Source: Geothrix oryzae (lineage in GTDB: Bacteria > Acidobacteriota > Holophagae > Holophagales > Holophagaceae). Taken from it: a DNA stretch of 64,000 bases. The DNA lies in the NCBI RefSeq assembly GCF_030295385.1, contig NZ_AP027079.1, positions 2,914,001-2,978,000 of the forward strand, read 5' to 3'. Below the pieces are notes generated by a model, which saw nothing but the letters and a program-made list of their open reading frames with translations, was not told where the DNA came from and did not search any database. The stretch's first letter is position 1, and every line of letters begins with the position of its first letter. The position numbers and the translations under genes were made by a program. Below are positions 1 to 14,931 of this stretch, piece by piece.

Positions 1-1122
<1,122 letters not shown>

Positions 1123-1155
1123 TCAGGATTCGTCGGGAAGGAATGCGGAAGGAGA

Positions 1156-5550
<4,395 letters not shown>

Positions 5551-5923
5551 GGTTCGCTCCAGATGCAGTTGGCGGAACCTTCTATGGACGACACGCGGCG
5601 ACATGAGACGATGCTGCGTGCCCTAAGCAAAGACGGTAGAGCCTCCGGAACCTCGGCCCCGGAGAAGGGGATCAGTAAAGGGTCTGAGGAGGAATGCCAC
5701 CCGCAGGCGCACCGATGGCCCCTCCCCCACCCATCGGCGGAAGGAGCGGCCCAGCAAGGTGATTGGCGCTGCGGCGGGAGGTTGTTCGCAACCAGGAGCC
5801 TTTGAAGAGGCATCGACCACCCGGGATTCGGGCGGAAGGAATAATCGTACCATGTCCAGACAAAATCGCAAAGCGCAAGGTGCGAAACGCACCCTACGCT
5901 TTGCGTTAGTGCTGTAAGAAAAA
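5551..5923 (-). other. Long rplL-rpoB intergenic leader without a gene
   Basis: These 373 bases separate rplL from rpoB. I find no convincing coding frame; open frames here are short and lack similarity. The rplL-proximal end holds a strong nested stem-loop (separate entry at 5867-5905). A long rplL-rpoB gap with RNA structure is known in other bacteria, where part of transcription is attenuated so that polymerase subunits are made at a lower level than L7/L12; the same role is inferred here. Confidence 0.6.
5867..5905 (-). promoter_or_regulatory. Nested stem-loop between rplL and rpoB (attenuator or processing site)
   Basis: An outer 9-bp perfect stem (CGCAAAGCG at 5867-5875 with CGCTTTGCG at 5897-5905) encloses an inner 6-bp stem (5879-5884 with 5888-5893, AAA loop on the plus strand). 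In the direction of transcription it is followed by ATTTTG, only a weak U tract, so partial termination or an RNase III-like cut are both possible. Confidence 0.6.
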
Positions 5924-6301
5924 CTACTTGACCTCGACCTTGGCGCCGGCGGCCTCGAGCTTTTCCTTGATCTTGCCAGCCTCGTCCTTCGAGATGCCTT
6001 CCTTGACGGCCTTGGGAGCGCCGTCGACCAGGTCCTTGGCTTCCTTCAAGCCCAGGCCGGCGACGATCTCGCGGACGGCCTTGATGACATTGAGCTTGTT
6101 GGCACCGGCCTCGGTCAGGATGACATTGAACTCGGTCTGCTCTTCGGCAGCGGCGGCCGGGGCGGCACCGCCAGCGGCGGGAGCGGCCATGGCGGCAGCG
6201 GACACGCCGAAGCGGTCCTCGAGGGCCTTGACCAAGTTGGCCAGGTCAAGGACGGTCATGGTTTCGATTTCAGCGATGAGCTGATCGGCAGTGAGAGCCA
6301 T
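5924..6301 (-). CDS. rplL: 50S ribosomal protein L7/L12
   Basis: A 125-residue stalk protein that recruits translation GTPases. The N-terminal dimerisation part ([15 protein letters not shown]) is joined by an Ala/Gly-rich hinge (about residues 38-52) to the C-terminal factor-binding domain (EKTEF-type block [13 protein letters not shown], then [16 protein letters not shown]). Length is normal. The MALT start was chosen over a four-codon longer frame because it matches the family. It sits 55 bases after rplJ, as usual, so that L10 and L12 are made from one message. Confidence 0.97.
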   Translation of the reverse strand: MALTADQLIAEIETMTVLDLANLVKALEDRFGVSAAAMAAPAAGGAAPAAAAEEQTEFNVILTEAGANKLNVIKAVREIVAGLGLKEAKDLVDGAPKAVKEGISKDEAGKIKEKLEAAGAKVEVK

Positions 6302-6356
6302 GATGGCCTCCAAAAATTCGAAAATGGGTTTTGGGTTCGGGGTTGAGCAGCTGGTC

Positions 6357-6845
6357 CTACTCGCCGGCCTTCTGCTTGCGGATGCCCTCGAGGGCGACCG
6401 CCAGACCGGAGATCGGGTAGGTCATGAGATAGAGCAGCTTGGCGATCAGGACATCGCGGCTCGGCAGTTCGGCAAGAACCTGGAGCTGCTGGGCGTTGAT
6501 CAGCTTGCCATCCATGACGCCGGCCTTGAAGGTCGCGGCGGGGTTGTCCTTCAGGAAGCCATTGACGGCCTTCGCCAGGGCGACCACATCTTCGCTGGTC
6601 GTGGCGATGGCGCTGGATCCCTTGAAGGAATCGCCCAGGGCCTCGAAGGAAGTGTCCTTCACGGCCAGGCGGAGCAGGGTGTTCTTGCTGACACGGTACT
6701 GGGCCTTGCTCTCCCGAACGCTCTTGCGGAAGGCAGTGTCCTTGGTGACGACGAGCCCCTTGAATTCGATCACGACGGCCGAGGTGGCGGACGCGAAGGT
6801 TTCCTTGAGTTCGGCGACTTCGGCGATCTTCTGATTCTTTTCCAT
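6357..6845 (-). CDS. rplJ: 50S ribosomal protein L10
   Basis: A 162-residue protein that anchors L7/L12 dimers to the ribosomal stalk. The N-terminus [17 protein letters not shown] and the block [15 protein letters not shown] (the usual RNA-binding part of L10) are recognisable; the C-terminal helix that binds L12 is at the end. The ATG is preceded by GGAGGCTGACC and lies about 10 bases after the rplA stop, so the two are translationally close. L10 is a common autoregulator of this operon in other bacteria; no specific L10 leader was identified here. Confidence 0.96.
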   Translation of the reverse strand: MEKNQKIAEVAELKETFASATSAVVIEFKGLVVTKDTAFRKSVRESKAQYRVSKNTLLRLAVKDTSFEALGDSFKGSSAIATTSEDVVALAKAVNGFLKDNPAATFKAGVMDGKLINAQQLQVLAELPSRDVLIAKLLYLMTYPISGLAVALEGIRKQKAGE

Positions 6846-6855
6846 GGTCAGCCTC

Positions 6856-7548
6856 CTACTTCTCAACGCTTGTGGTGTTGAGGGTGACCGAGGGGCCCAT
6901 GGTGGAGGCGATGTACATCGTCTTCACATATTTACCCTTCGCCGTGGCGGGCTTGGCCTTGTGGACGGCATCAATGAGCGCCTTGGCGTTCTCTTCCAGC
7001 TTCTCGACGCCGAAGGAGAGCTTGCCGACCGGCGCGTGGATGATGCCGGTCTTGTCGACGCGGTACTCCACCTTGCCGGCCTTGATCTCCTTGATGGCCT
7101 TGACCACATCGAAGGTCACGGTTCCGGTCTTGGGGTTGGGCATGAGGCCACGGGGGCCGAGCACCTTACCAAGCCGGCCGACGCCCTTCATCATGTCGGG
7201 GGTTGCGACGAGGGCATCGAAGTCGAGGAATCCGCCGGCGATCTTCTCGACCAGCTCGTCCCCGCCCACGATCTCGGCGCCCGCAGCTTCCGCTTCCTTG
7301 ATCTTCTCGCCGCCTGCGATGACCGCCACCCGCATCGTCTTGCCCGTTCCGTGGGGCAGTACGATGGTGCCGCGGACCATCTGGTCCGCGTGACGGGGGT
7401 CGACGCCGAGCCGCATGTGGACTTCAACCGTCTCGTCGAACTTGGCGTAAGCCGTGTCCTTGACGACGGTGAGGGCGTCCTTCAGCTCGTAGGGGCGATC
7501 TTCGATCTTGGCCGCGGCAGCCCGGTACTTCTTTCCAGGTTTTGCCAT
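6856..7548 (-). CDS. rplA: 50S ribosomal protein L1
   Basis: A 230-residue protein of the mobile L1 stalk, which helps release deacylated tRNA. The start [16 protein letters not shown] and the signature block around [15 protein letters not shown] (about residues 126-140) identify it. The open frame extends 36 codons upstream, but that part overlaps the rplK-rplA stem-loop and has no family similarity, so the internal ATG with an upstream GGAG-type site is preferred. L1 is a translational repressor of rplKA in E. coli; whether that holds here cannot be seen. Confidence 0.97.
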   Translation of the reverse strand: MAKPGKKYRAAAAKIEDRPYELKDALTVVKDTAYAKFDETVEVHMRLGVDPRHADQMVRGTIVLPHGTGKTMRVAVIAGGEKIKEAEAAGAEIVGGDELVEKIAGGFLDFDALVATPDMMKGVGRLGKVLGPRGLMPNPKTGTVTFDVVKAIKEIKAGKVEYRVDKTGIIHAPVGKLSFGVEKLEENAKALIDAVHKAKPATAKGKYVKTMYIASTMGPSVTLNTTSVEK

Positions 7549-7630
7549 ATTGGCTCCATCCGAACGATCTCCCGCGATGACGGTCGCGGTGGCCGGGATT
7601 GCCGCACGACGCAGCTCTCCAACAAAAACG

Positions 7631-7658
7631 CCTTGCGCGGGCCGAAGCCCGCGCAAGG
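7631..7658 (-). terminator. Terminator-like stem-loop with UUCG loop between rplK and rplA
   Basis: A perfect 12-bp GC-rich stem (CCTTGCGCGGGC / GCCCGCGCAAGG) closes a TTCG tetraloop on the transcribed minus strand and is followed at once by CGTTTTTG. This has the form of an intrinsic terminator, yet it lies inside the ribosomal operon between the rplK stop (7664) and the rplA start (7548). Partial read-through must occur unless rplA has its own promoter. Confidence 0.75.
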
Positions 7659-7663
7659 GAAGG

Positions 7664-8095
7664 TTAATCGATGACGTCGACGCCCATGGAGCGCGCCGAG
7701 CCGGCGATGGAACGGACGGCGGCCTCGAGGCTGCCGGCGGTGAGGTCGGGCATCTTCACCTTGGCGATCTCGGCGAGCTGCGCCTTGGTGATCTTGCCGA
7801 CCTTCTGCTTGTTGGGCGTGGGGCTGCCCTTCTCCAGGCCGAGCTTCTTCATGATCAGCACGGCGGCGGGAGGGGTCTTCAGGATGAAGCTGAAGCTGCG
7901 GTCGGCGTAGACGGTGATGACGACGGGGAGGGTGGTGCCCTTCTCGACCGCGCCCACGGACTTCGCGTTGAACTGCTTCACGAACTCCATGATGTTGACG
8001 CCGTGCTGGCCCAGCGCGGGACCGACGGGAGGGGCCGGGGTGGCCTCGCCCGCGGGCAGCTGCAGCTTGATGTAGCCGGTGATCTTCTTTGCCAT
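7664..8095 (-). CDS. rplK: 50S ribosomal protein L11
   Basis: A 143-residue protein of the GTPase-associated centre. The start [16 protein letters not shown], the proline-rich linker ([17 protein letters not shown]) and the C-terminal RNA-binding block ([22 protein letters not shown]) are all canonical. It follows nusG by about 64 bases. The gene is immediately followed by a terminator-like hairpin, an unusual position within this operon. Ten additional upstream codons in frame were left out because MAKK is the conserved N-terminus. Confidence 0.97.
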   Translation of the reverse strand: MAKKITGYIKLQLPAGEATPAPPVGPALGQHGVNIMEFVKQFNAKSVGAVEKGTTLPVVITVYADRSFSFILKTPPAAVLIMKKLGLEKGSPTPNKQKVGKITKAQLAEIAKVKMPDLTAGSLEAAVRSIAGSARSMGVDVID

Positions 8096-8159
8096 GTCTT
8101 GTTCTCCCGCGACTGATTCCGGCACATGCCGGCGACGGCCGCCTTGAAGGGTGGATCAG

Positions 8160-8798
8160 CTAGCGCTTCTCCACCTGGATGAAGTCGAGCTCCACGGGGG
8201 TGCTGCGACCGAACACCGTCACCATCACCTTGATGGTGGAGCGTTCTTCGTGGATCTCATCCACATCCCCTTCGAAATTGGCGAAGGGGCCATCAATGAT
8301 ACGGACCTTTTCGCCCTTCTCAAAGTGGTATTTGGGCTTGGGCTTCTCCTGGGTCTCTTCCGTGTGGTGCATGATCTGGCGGACCTCGTCGTCCGTCAGG
8401 GGCGTGGGCCGCTTCTTGTTGGCCCCCACGAAGCTGGTCACCTTGGGGGTGTTCCGCACCAGGTGCCAGTCCGCATCCGCCATCTCGACGGAACCCTCGG
8501 GCTTGCTCTCCACCTGGATCTGGACCAGCAGATAGCCCGGGAAGGACTTGCGCTTCTTGACGACGCGCTCCTTCTTGCCGGACTTGGCGTCGACCTTCAT
8601 TTCCTCATAGGTCTCCTCGGGGATCTGGATGTCCCCGAAGCTGCCCTCGCGCTCTTCCATCTTGATGCGCTGACGCAGATGCTCCATCACCTTGGCTTCG
8701 TAGCCCGAATAGGTGTGGATGATGAACCACTTCAACTCGCGCCCCTGCGGCTGAGCCGGGGTCGCCGTGTCTTGTGCGGTGCTCACGAGATCGGTCAT
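8160..8798 (-). CDS. nusG: Transcription termination/antitermination factor NusG
   Basis: A 212-residue NusG. The NGN domain begins at KWFIIHTYSGYEAKV (about residue 23) and the C-terminal KOW domain has the motif EKGEKVRIIDGPFANFEG. It binds RNA polymerase, suppresses pausing and links it to Rho or to ribosomal S10. It is somewhat longer than E. coli NusG (181) because of an N-terminal tail of about 22 residues and a charged insertion in the NGN domain (KMEEREGSFGDIQIPEE and following), as in many non-proteobacteria. GGAGGCAGCC precedes the ATG; secE ends 13 bases upstream. Confidence 0.97.
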   Translation of the reverse strand: MTDLVSTAQDTATPAQPQGRELKWFIIHTYSGYEAKVMEHLRQRIKMEEREGSFGDIQIPEETYEEMKVDAKSGKKERVVKKRKSFPGYLLVQIQVESKPEGSVEMADADWHLVRNTPKVTSFVGANKKRPTPLTDDEVRQIMHHTEETQEKPKPKYHFEKGEKVRIIDGPFANFEGDVDEIHEERSTIKVMVTVFGRSTPVELDFIQVEKR

Positions 8799-8811
8799 GG
8801 CTGCCTCCGGC

Positions 8812-9006
8812 TCAACGGGCCTTCAGGAAGAAGTACGCGAAGCCCTTGGAGAGGAACCAGTCCACGGACCACAGGAAGGCCCCGACGAACACCGAGACGA
8901 TCACCACAGTCCAGGTGGAGGTCAGCACTTTCTCCTTGCTGGGCCAATCCACCCGGTCGAGCTCTGCGAACAGATCTCTGGCCTGTTGTTTGATGGCTCC
9001 GATCAC
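8812..9006 (-). CDS. secE: Preprotein translocase subunit SecE
   Basis: A 64-residue single-membrane-segment SecE that clamps the SecY channel. The amphipathic helix with the conserved WPSKEKVLTSTWTVV block leads into one hydrophobic segment (about residues 31-55). The start is GTG (9004-9006); no in-frame ATG is available nearby. It sits between tRNA-Trp and nusG, the classical secE-nusG arrangement. Confidence 0.95.
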   Translation of the reverse strand: MIGAIKQQARDLFAELDRVDWPSKEKVLTSTWTVVIVSVFVGAFLWSVDWFLSKGFAYFFLKAR

Positions 9007-9072
9007 GATGGACCCCGTGGAAAGGATTCGGTCTGAAAAACCCGGCCCCGAGCGAGATCGCCGGGGCCGGAA

Positions 9073-9148
9073 TGGCAGGGGAGACAGGGTTCGAACCCGC
9101 GACCTGCGGATTTGGAGTCCGCTGCTCTACCAGCTGAGCTACTCCCCT
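9073..9148 (-). tRNA. tRNA-Trp (anticodon CCA)
   Basis: Cloverleaf on the minus strand: acceptor AGGGGAG/CTCCCCT, D arm GCTCAGCTGGTAGAGC, anticodon loop CTCCAAA (CCA), T arm GCGGG-TTCGAAC-CCTGT. Discriminator G is followed by an encoded CCA end. It lies between rpmG and secE. Confidence 0.97.
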
Positions 9149-9202
9149 GTGGGACCGCCCGGCTTCTGGTGGGAGCCGGGCGGGAACCCTCGGGACCGGA
9201 GG

Positions 9203-9352
9203 CTACTTCGCCTCGCGGTGAACCCGGTAACCGCCACAGAAACGGCAGAACTTGTTGAATTCAAGCTTGCCCGTGGTGGTCTTCTTGTTCTTGGTGGTGC
9301 TGTAGTTCTTGCGCTTGCAGTCTTGGCACTGCAAGTGGATGATGTCGCGCAT
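9203..9352 (-). CDS. rpmG: 50S ribosomal protein L33
   Basis: A 49-residue protein, too short for common ORF cut-offs. Translation begins MRDIIHLQCQDCKRKNYST and contains two CxxC knuckles (CQDC near residue 9 and CRFC near residue 36), so this is the zinc-binding (C+) form of L33. The ATG is preceded by GGAGGTCCCA. It is located between tuf and tRNA-Trp/secE, the standard position for rpmG. A C+ L33 implies zinc dependence and, in other bacteria, often a zinc-independent paralogue elsewhere. Confidence 0.95.
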   Translation of the reverse strand: MRDIIHLQCQDCKRKNYSTTKNKKTTTGKLEFNKFCRFCGGYRVHREAK

Positions 9353-9385
9353 TGGGACCTCCTAAGTCGGAGGGCGGACTGGTTT

Positions 9386-10579
<1,194 letters not shown>

Positions 10580-10631
10580 GGGTGCCTCCTGAAAGGTGGG
10601 AGAGAAGATGAAGGGGAACTGTGCGAAAGGG

Positions 10632-10706
<75 letters not shown>

Positions 10707-10771
10707 TTTGAACCTTCCCGCCGCGAGGCGGGGGGCCTTGCCGTCAGCCGGGGTTCGGCAGACGGGGAGGG

Positions 10772-10848
<77 letters not shown>

Positions 10849-10899
10849 GTGGAATCCCGAGAACAGGATCCAGCGATCTGGAACGGGTTCCAGTTGGAC

Positions 10900-10986
10900 T
10901 GGTGCCGAGAGAAGGATTCGAACCTCCGTAACGCGTTGCGTGGCAGATTTACAGTCTGCTGCCATTAACCACTCGGCCATCTCGGC
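10900..10986 (-). tRNA. tRNA-Tyr (anticodon GTA)
   Basis: A class II tRNA of 87 bases with CCA: acceptor GCCGAGA/TCTCGGC, anticodon loop CTGTAAA (GTA), long variable arm (ACGCAACGCGTTACG region), T arm GGAGG-TTCGAAT-CCTTC, discriminator A and encoded CCA. First gene of the tRNA-tuf operon. Confidence 0.96.
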
Positions 10987-11118
10987 ATGTTTGTCCGGCG
11001 CCCCTCCCGGGGCTTGTCAATCATCCCTGGAGCGCCCCTGGAGGCGTCCCTCGAAGCTCCTTGCGGAGCCGCGTGTCAGGGTCACTGCGAGGCAGGGCTT
11101 TCCTGACAGGGAACTCGA

Positions 11119-11147
11119 AAGATATCACGCCCCCAGAGCCCCCTCAA
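11119..11147 (-). promoter_or_regulatory. Probable promoter of the tRNA-tuf-secE-nusG operon
   Basis: On the minus strand TTGAGG (11142-11147) and TATCTT (11119-11124) are separated by exactly 17 bases, close to the sigma-70 consensus, with the tRNA-Tyr 5' end about 130 bases downstream. It overlaps the very end of rlmB. The match is by eye; start-site data are lacking. Confidence 0.5.
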
Positions 11148-11890
11148 GGGGAAACTTCGGGACTGGCCTGCCCGCGGCGCGCGATCACGCGGAAGAGCGT
11201 GACCGCAGCGGCCGCCGAGACATTGAGGCTCTCGATGCCGCCGGGCATGGGGATGTGCAGCAACCCATCGCAGCGCTCGCGGATCTTCTGGTGCAGGCCC
11301 TCGCCTTCGGCCCCCATCACCAGCACCGTCGCGCGATCGAAGGACTCCTTCAAGTAGTCGCGGCTGCCCTCGCCTGCGGCCAGGCCGTAGATCCAGCCCC
11401 CGGCCTCCTTCAGGTCGTCCAGGGCGCGCCCCAGGTTCACCACCCGGCAGACCGGCACGCGGCCCGCCGTGCCGGCGCTGGCGCGCACCACCGTATCGTT
11501 CACCGCCGCCGAGCGCCGCTCGGGAAGGATCACGCCGTCCACCGCGGCGGCGGCGGCGGAGCGCAGGATAGCGCCCAGGTTGTGGGGATCGGTGACGCCG
11601 TCCAGGGCGAGGATCAGCGCGGCATCGCCCTTCTCCTTCACGGCGGCCAGCACATCCTCGAACTCCGCGTAGGCGAAGGCGCCGCCCTCGCCCAGGACGC
11701 CCTGGTGGCGCTGCCCCTGGCTGCGCCGGTCGATGCCCTCCATGGGTTCGCGGTGAACCACCACGCCCGCGGCGCGGGCCTCGCCCACGAACTTCGCCAG
11801 CCGCCCGAAGGCCGCGGGCGCGATCCAGACCGTGTGCAACTCGCCGCGGGACAGGGCCTCCTCGCAGGCATGGGGACCGAGATAGCGCAT
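11144..11890 (-). CDS. rlmB: 23S rRNA 2'-O-methyltransferase RlmB-like (SpoU family)
   Basis: A 248-residue SPOUT methyltransferase. The N-terminal substrate-binding domain (to about residue 85) is followed by the SpoU catalytic domain with its three motifs: LDGVTDPHNLGAILRSA (motif 1, Asn and Arg present), VLVMGAEGEGL (motif 2) and IPMPGGIESLNVSAAAAV (motif 3). Members methylate G2251 of 23S rRNA or, in the TrmH subgroup, tRNA G18; the context of translation genes and the N-terminal domain favour RlmB. The gene lies 2 bases after the start-side neighbour's stop (the FadL-like gene), so they are probably cotranscribed. Confidence 0.85.
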   Translation of the reverse strand: MRYLGPHACEEALSRGELHTVWIAPAAFGRLAKFVGEARAAGVVVHREPMEGIDRRSQGQRHQGVLGEGGAFAYAEFEDVLAAVKEKGDAALILALDGVTDPHNLGAILRSAAAAAVDGVILPERRSAAVNDTVVRASAGTAGRVPVCRVVNLGRALDDLKEAGGWIYGLAAGEGSRDYLKESFDRATVLVMGAEGEGLHQKIRERCDGLLHIPMPGGIESLNVSAAAAVTLFRVIARRGQASPEVSP

Positions 11891-11892
11891 GG

Positions 11893-13260
11893 CTAGAAGG
11901 TCTTCTTGAAGCCGAGGGCCAGGAGATGCCCCATGCCCTCCATGCGCACGCGGGTGCCCGTGGCGCGGAAGCCCGCGGCACTCCAGACACCGTCAAGGCG
12001 GCGGGTGTCCTGGTCCTCGCTCTGGCGGTACTGGTAGCCGAGGCTCAGCTCGCCGCCCCAGGTCCGATACCCGGCGCCGATGGAGAAGGCGGCCGTGCGC
12101 GAGCCTCCCAGCAGGGGTTCGGCGGCCGACTCTTCCACCGAGCGCTGATCGAGGGAGAGGCCCCCCCGCACGGTCCAGAACTTGCCGAGCTCCACTTCCA
12201 CGGAGGCGCCGAGGCCCAGGTGGCTCTTGCCCTGGGGCAGCTCCGACGGGGCCGACACGGGTCCACTGGGGGTGGAGACCGCCGCGAAGGCCGGCATGCG
12301 CAGGCCAGCGGAGGTCCAGCGGAGGTCCGCCTCCCAGGTGATCATCGGCGTGGCGCGATGCCGGAAGCCCACGGAGGTCTGCGAGGGCAGCTCGAGCGTC
12401 CGGCTGCCGGCCTGCACGGGGGTCGAGGCACCCAGCAGCGCCGTGGCCCGCGGGGCGGTGCCCAGGGGCGCGATGCTCAGACCGTCGTTGGCGTAGAGGC
12501 CCAGGTTGGCGTCGCGGAAGCCCGCGCTGAGCTTCAGGTCGCCCTTGAGCCCGGACTGGTGCGCCGCGCCCAAGGTCCAGCGGGGATTGATGGCCCAGCG
12601 CAATCCGAGCGAATAGCTGGGGACCGTCTTGTTCCCCGACTGGGCGACCCGCTGCTCGACCAGCCCCTGCACGGGATTGATTCCGGAGGTGGGCTGCGAG
12701 GGATCGAGCGGCACGCCGAACCGCATGACGCTGCTGGATTCGAAGCTCAGGCGCGCAGCCCCGAGTCCCAGGCCGAAGGACACATTCGGGCTGAGGGCCC
12801 AGGCCATCTGCCCTTCCAGGCGGCGGGCCGACAGGTCGAGGCCGTCCCCGAGAAAGCGGCTGGGCGCGTCATCCCGGAGGCGTCCGTGGCGCATGAAGGG
12901 TTCATCCAGCTTCAGGCCGAGGCTGAAGGCGGGCGAGAGGCGGAAGGCCGCGCCGAAGGCGCCGATGCCCCGGTTGCGGTCCGTGCTGAAGGTGGTGCGC
13001 TGATTGGATTCCAGGCTCTGCTGGGTGGAGGCGAGGTCGAGTCCGGCCGCAAGGTAGAAGCCCCGGTTCTCCCGCAGGGAGGCCAGCAGCGCGGGATTGG
13101 TCGACGCCGCCTCCAGGCTGTAGCCGTAGGCCACCTGGGCGCCGCTGCGGGCGATGCCCACGGGATCCGCGGCTGGAAGGGCCAGGCTTTGGGCCGCCAT
13201 GGGCAGGGCGGCCGCGCCCAGCATCAGTCCCGCCATCACACCACGAACCGCCTGCGCCAT
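11893..13260 (-). CDS. FadL/OmpP1-type outer membrane protein
   Basis: A 455-residue predicted outer-membrane beta-barrel. It begins with a signal peptide (MAQAVRGVMAGLMLGAAALPMAAQ) and the mature start SLALPAADPVGIARSGAQVAYGYSLEAASTNPALLA matches the plug of FadL-like hydrophobic-compound porins, in which NPA is conserved. The rest alternates polar and hydrophobic residues and ends in a C-terminal aromatic (GFKKTF), as barrels do. The start with GGAGG 10 bases upstream was preferred over a seven-codon longer one. The substrate cannot be told from sequence; fatty acids or aromatic compounds are usual for the family. Confidence 0.75.
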   Translation of the reverse strand: MAQAVRGVMAGLMLGAAALPMAAQSLALPAADPVGIARSGAQVAYGYSLEAASTNPALLASLRENRGFYLAAGLDLASTQQSLESNQRTTFSTDRNRGIGAFGAAFRLSPAFSLGLKLDEPFMRHGRLRDDAPSRFLGDGLDLSARRLEGQMAWALSPNVSFGLGLGAARLSFESSSVMRFGVPLDPSQPTSGINPVQGLVEQRVAQSGNKTVPSYSLGLRWAINPRWTLGAAHQSGLKGDLKLSAGFRDANLGLYANDGLSIAPLGTAPRATALLGASTPVQAGSRTLELPSQTSVGFRHRATPMITWEADLRWTSAGLRMPAFAAVSTPSGPVSAPSELPQGKSHLGLGASVEVELGKFWTVRGGLSLDQRSVEESAAEPLLGGSRTAAFSIGAGYRTWGGELSLGYQYRQSEDQDTRRLDGVWSAAGFRATGTRVRMEGMGHLLALGFKKTF

Positions 13261-13394
13261 ATCGCCACGCCTCCGAGACACGCTACTTGAATGGCCCGAA
13301 CCCCGAAAGGGTTCAAGCCCAAGGCTCCAGGATCACCAAAAGCGCCCGATTCACCAAGAGGCGTTTCCGGCCGGGGCCGGTCCGAAACGGAACC

Positions 13395-13685
13395 CTACCG
13401 CTCCGACTCCCCCATGAAGCGCACCAGCACCCGATCCACCAGCTCCCAGACCTCCAGCAGGGCGGCCAGGCACATGACCAGGCCGAAGCCCAGGGCCAGG
13501 GCCCGTCCCCAGGGGCCCATGAGGGCCCGGCACAGCTCGGGCCAGTGCCAGAACGCGGGCGGCAGCTTCAGGCGGCCGTAGAACGCCAGGGTCGACAACA
13601 GCATCCCGCCCCAGAGCAGGTAGAAGAATCGCAACGCTCGGAAGAGGATGTCCCAGGCGAAGGGACGAGGGCGAGAGGCGGGCAT
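13395..13685 (-). CDS. Small membrane protein, unknown function
   Basis: A 96-residue protein starting MPASRPRPFAWDILFRAL, with two clear hydrophobic segments (about residues 20-36 and 62-84) and a charged C-terminus ending FMGESER. I do not recognise a family. It lies between a sensor kinase gene (13715 onward) and the FadL-like gene, same strand, and the frame is clean with a proper start and stop. Function unknown. Confidence 0.6.
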   Translation of the reverse strand: MPASRPRPFAWDILFRALRFFYLLWGGMLLSTLAFYGRLKLPPAFWHWPELCRALMGPWGRALALGFGLVMCLAALLEVWELVDRVLVRFMGESER

Positions 13686-13714
13686 GGAGGGACCAGCATA
13701 ACCTGGGTCGGGGA

Positions 13715-14905
13715 TCATCCGCCCGGAAGCATGATGAAGAACCGCGTGCCCTCCTCCCAGCCGGTGGTGAAGCCCACCTTCCCGCCCAGCACCGTCTCGC
13801 CCAGCACCTTCATCCCGTAGGTGCCCAGCCCCCGCCCGCGGGCCGCCTTGGTGCTGAAGGACCGTTGGAACACCCGATCCGCCACCTCCGGCGGCATGTA
13901 CCCCGGGTTCTGGACCACGAAGGTGGGCTGGCCGGACCGCAGCTCGAACCAGAGCCGGGCCTGCCCTCCCACCGGCATCGCCTCCAGGGCGTTCCTCACC
14001 ATGTTCGTGAGAATCCGGTTCAGGAGCGCCGGATCCGTCCGCAGGGTCGGGGCATCCGGCGCCGGCGTCAGGCAGATCAGGCGCGCCAGGGACTCCGCAT
14101 CGAGCGACCCCGAGAGGTCCTCGATCAGCTTCCCGGGCGTCGTCTCGCGGAGATCCGGCACCAGTTCGTTCCGCTCCGCCAACAGCAGGCGCCGCTGCGA
14201 CTCCACCTCCTCCGTGAGGCAATCCGTCATCTCGAGGATCCGCGCGGCGATGGCCGTCGCGTCGGAACCGCTGCCCTGCAGCATCTCCGTCCATCCCTGC
14301 AGCCCGTGCAGGGAGTTCACGAGGTCGTGGATGAAGATGTGCTCGAGGGACTCCCGCCGTTTCTGGGCGCTGATGTCCTTGAGCGTGAGCAGGACGAGCC
14401 GGTGCCCCGCCACCACCAGGGGGCGGGCCCGCACCGAGAACTCCCGGGCCTCCCAGCGGCCCTCCCGCTGGAGGCTGAGGAGACATTCCCCCGAGGAGGG
14501 CTGCTGCGAGTCCTGGGCGGCCAGCACGGCGAGGAGGGCCCCGCAGCCCAGGCAGGCCCGGGAGGAACCGCAGCCGTCCGGTCCCTCGGCCCGGTGGACG
14601 CAGTGGAACGCCTCGCCCACCCTCAGGCCGAGGAAATCACCGGGATTCTCCTTCACGATCCCCTCGAGGAGCAGAGGGTTCGCGGCGAGGATCTGGCGCT
14701 GCGCATTGAGCACCACCGCGTAGCTGTCCACGGCCTCCAGCATCGCGTGGACCAGGGGATCGTCCAGGCAGAAGGTCGCCTGATCCCGCAGCTCCAGAGG
14801 CATCGCCCGTCCGGAAGGGACGAAAAAGCTCGCCTTCCCCTGCCCTTCCTCTCCTTTTTTCACGGTGGCCTCGTGCCGGGAGTATGCCCTGCGCGCCAGC
14901 CCCAT
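13715..14905 (-). CDS. PAS-domain sensor histidine kinase with Cys-rich PAS region
   Basis: A soluble histidine kinase of up to 396 residues. A PAS domain (about 50-180) contains four cysteines in the pattern C102, C112, C118, C121 (GCGSSRACLGCG), a pattern seen in some PAS sensors and suggestive of metal or redox sensing. The phosphoacceptor block is HIFIHDLVNSLHGLQG (His193), followed by the N box (LTNMVRNALEAM) and the glycine-rich ATP lid (RGRGLGTYGMKVL). No membrane segment is present, so the signal is probably cytoplasmic. No response regulator is adjacent. The true start is uncertain; MPLELRD at 14803 is an alternative, since residues before it look non-conserved. Confidence 0.85.
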   Translation of the reverse strand: MGLARRAYSRHEATVKKGEEGQGKASFFVPSGRAMPLELRDQATFCLDDPLVHAMLEAVDSYAVVLNAQRQILAANPLLLEGIVKENPGDFLGLRVGEAFHCVHRAEGPDGCGSSRACLGCGALLAVLAAQDSQQPSSGECLLSLQREGRWEAREFSVRARPLVVAGHRLVLLTLKDISAQKRRESLEHIFIHDLVNSLHGLQGWTEMLQGSGSDATAIAARILEMTDCLTEEVESQRRLLLAERNELVPDLRETTPGKLIEDLSGSLDAESLARLICLTPAPDAPTLRTDPALLNRILTNMVRNALEAMPVGGQARLWFELRSGQPTFVVQNPGYMPPEVADRVFQRSFSTKAARGRGLGTYGMKVLGETVLGGKVGFTTGWEEGTRFFIMLPGG

Positions 14906-14931
14906 TCAAAGCTGCAATATCTTCCCCTCGA

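Noticed and set aside
13395-14486. A 363-codon minus-strand frame overlapping the sensor kinase
   Set aside because: Only the last 96 codons (from 13685) make a plausible small membrane protein; the rest is an out-of-frame shadow of the kinase.
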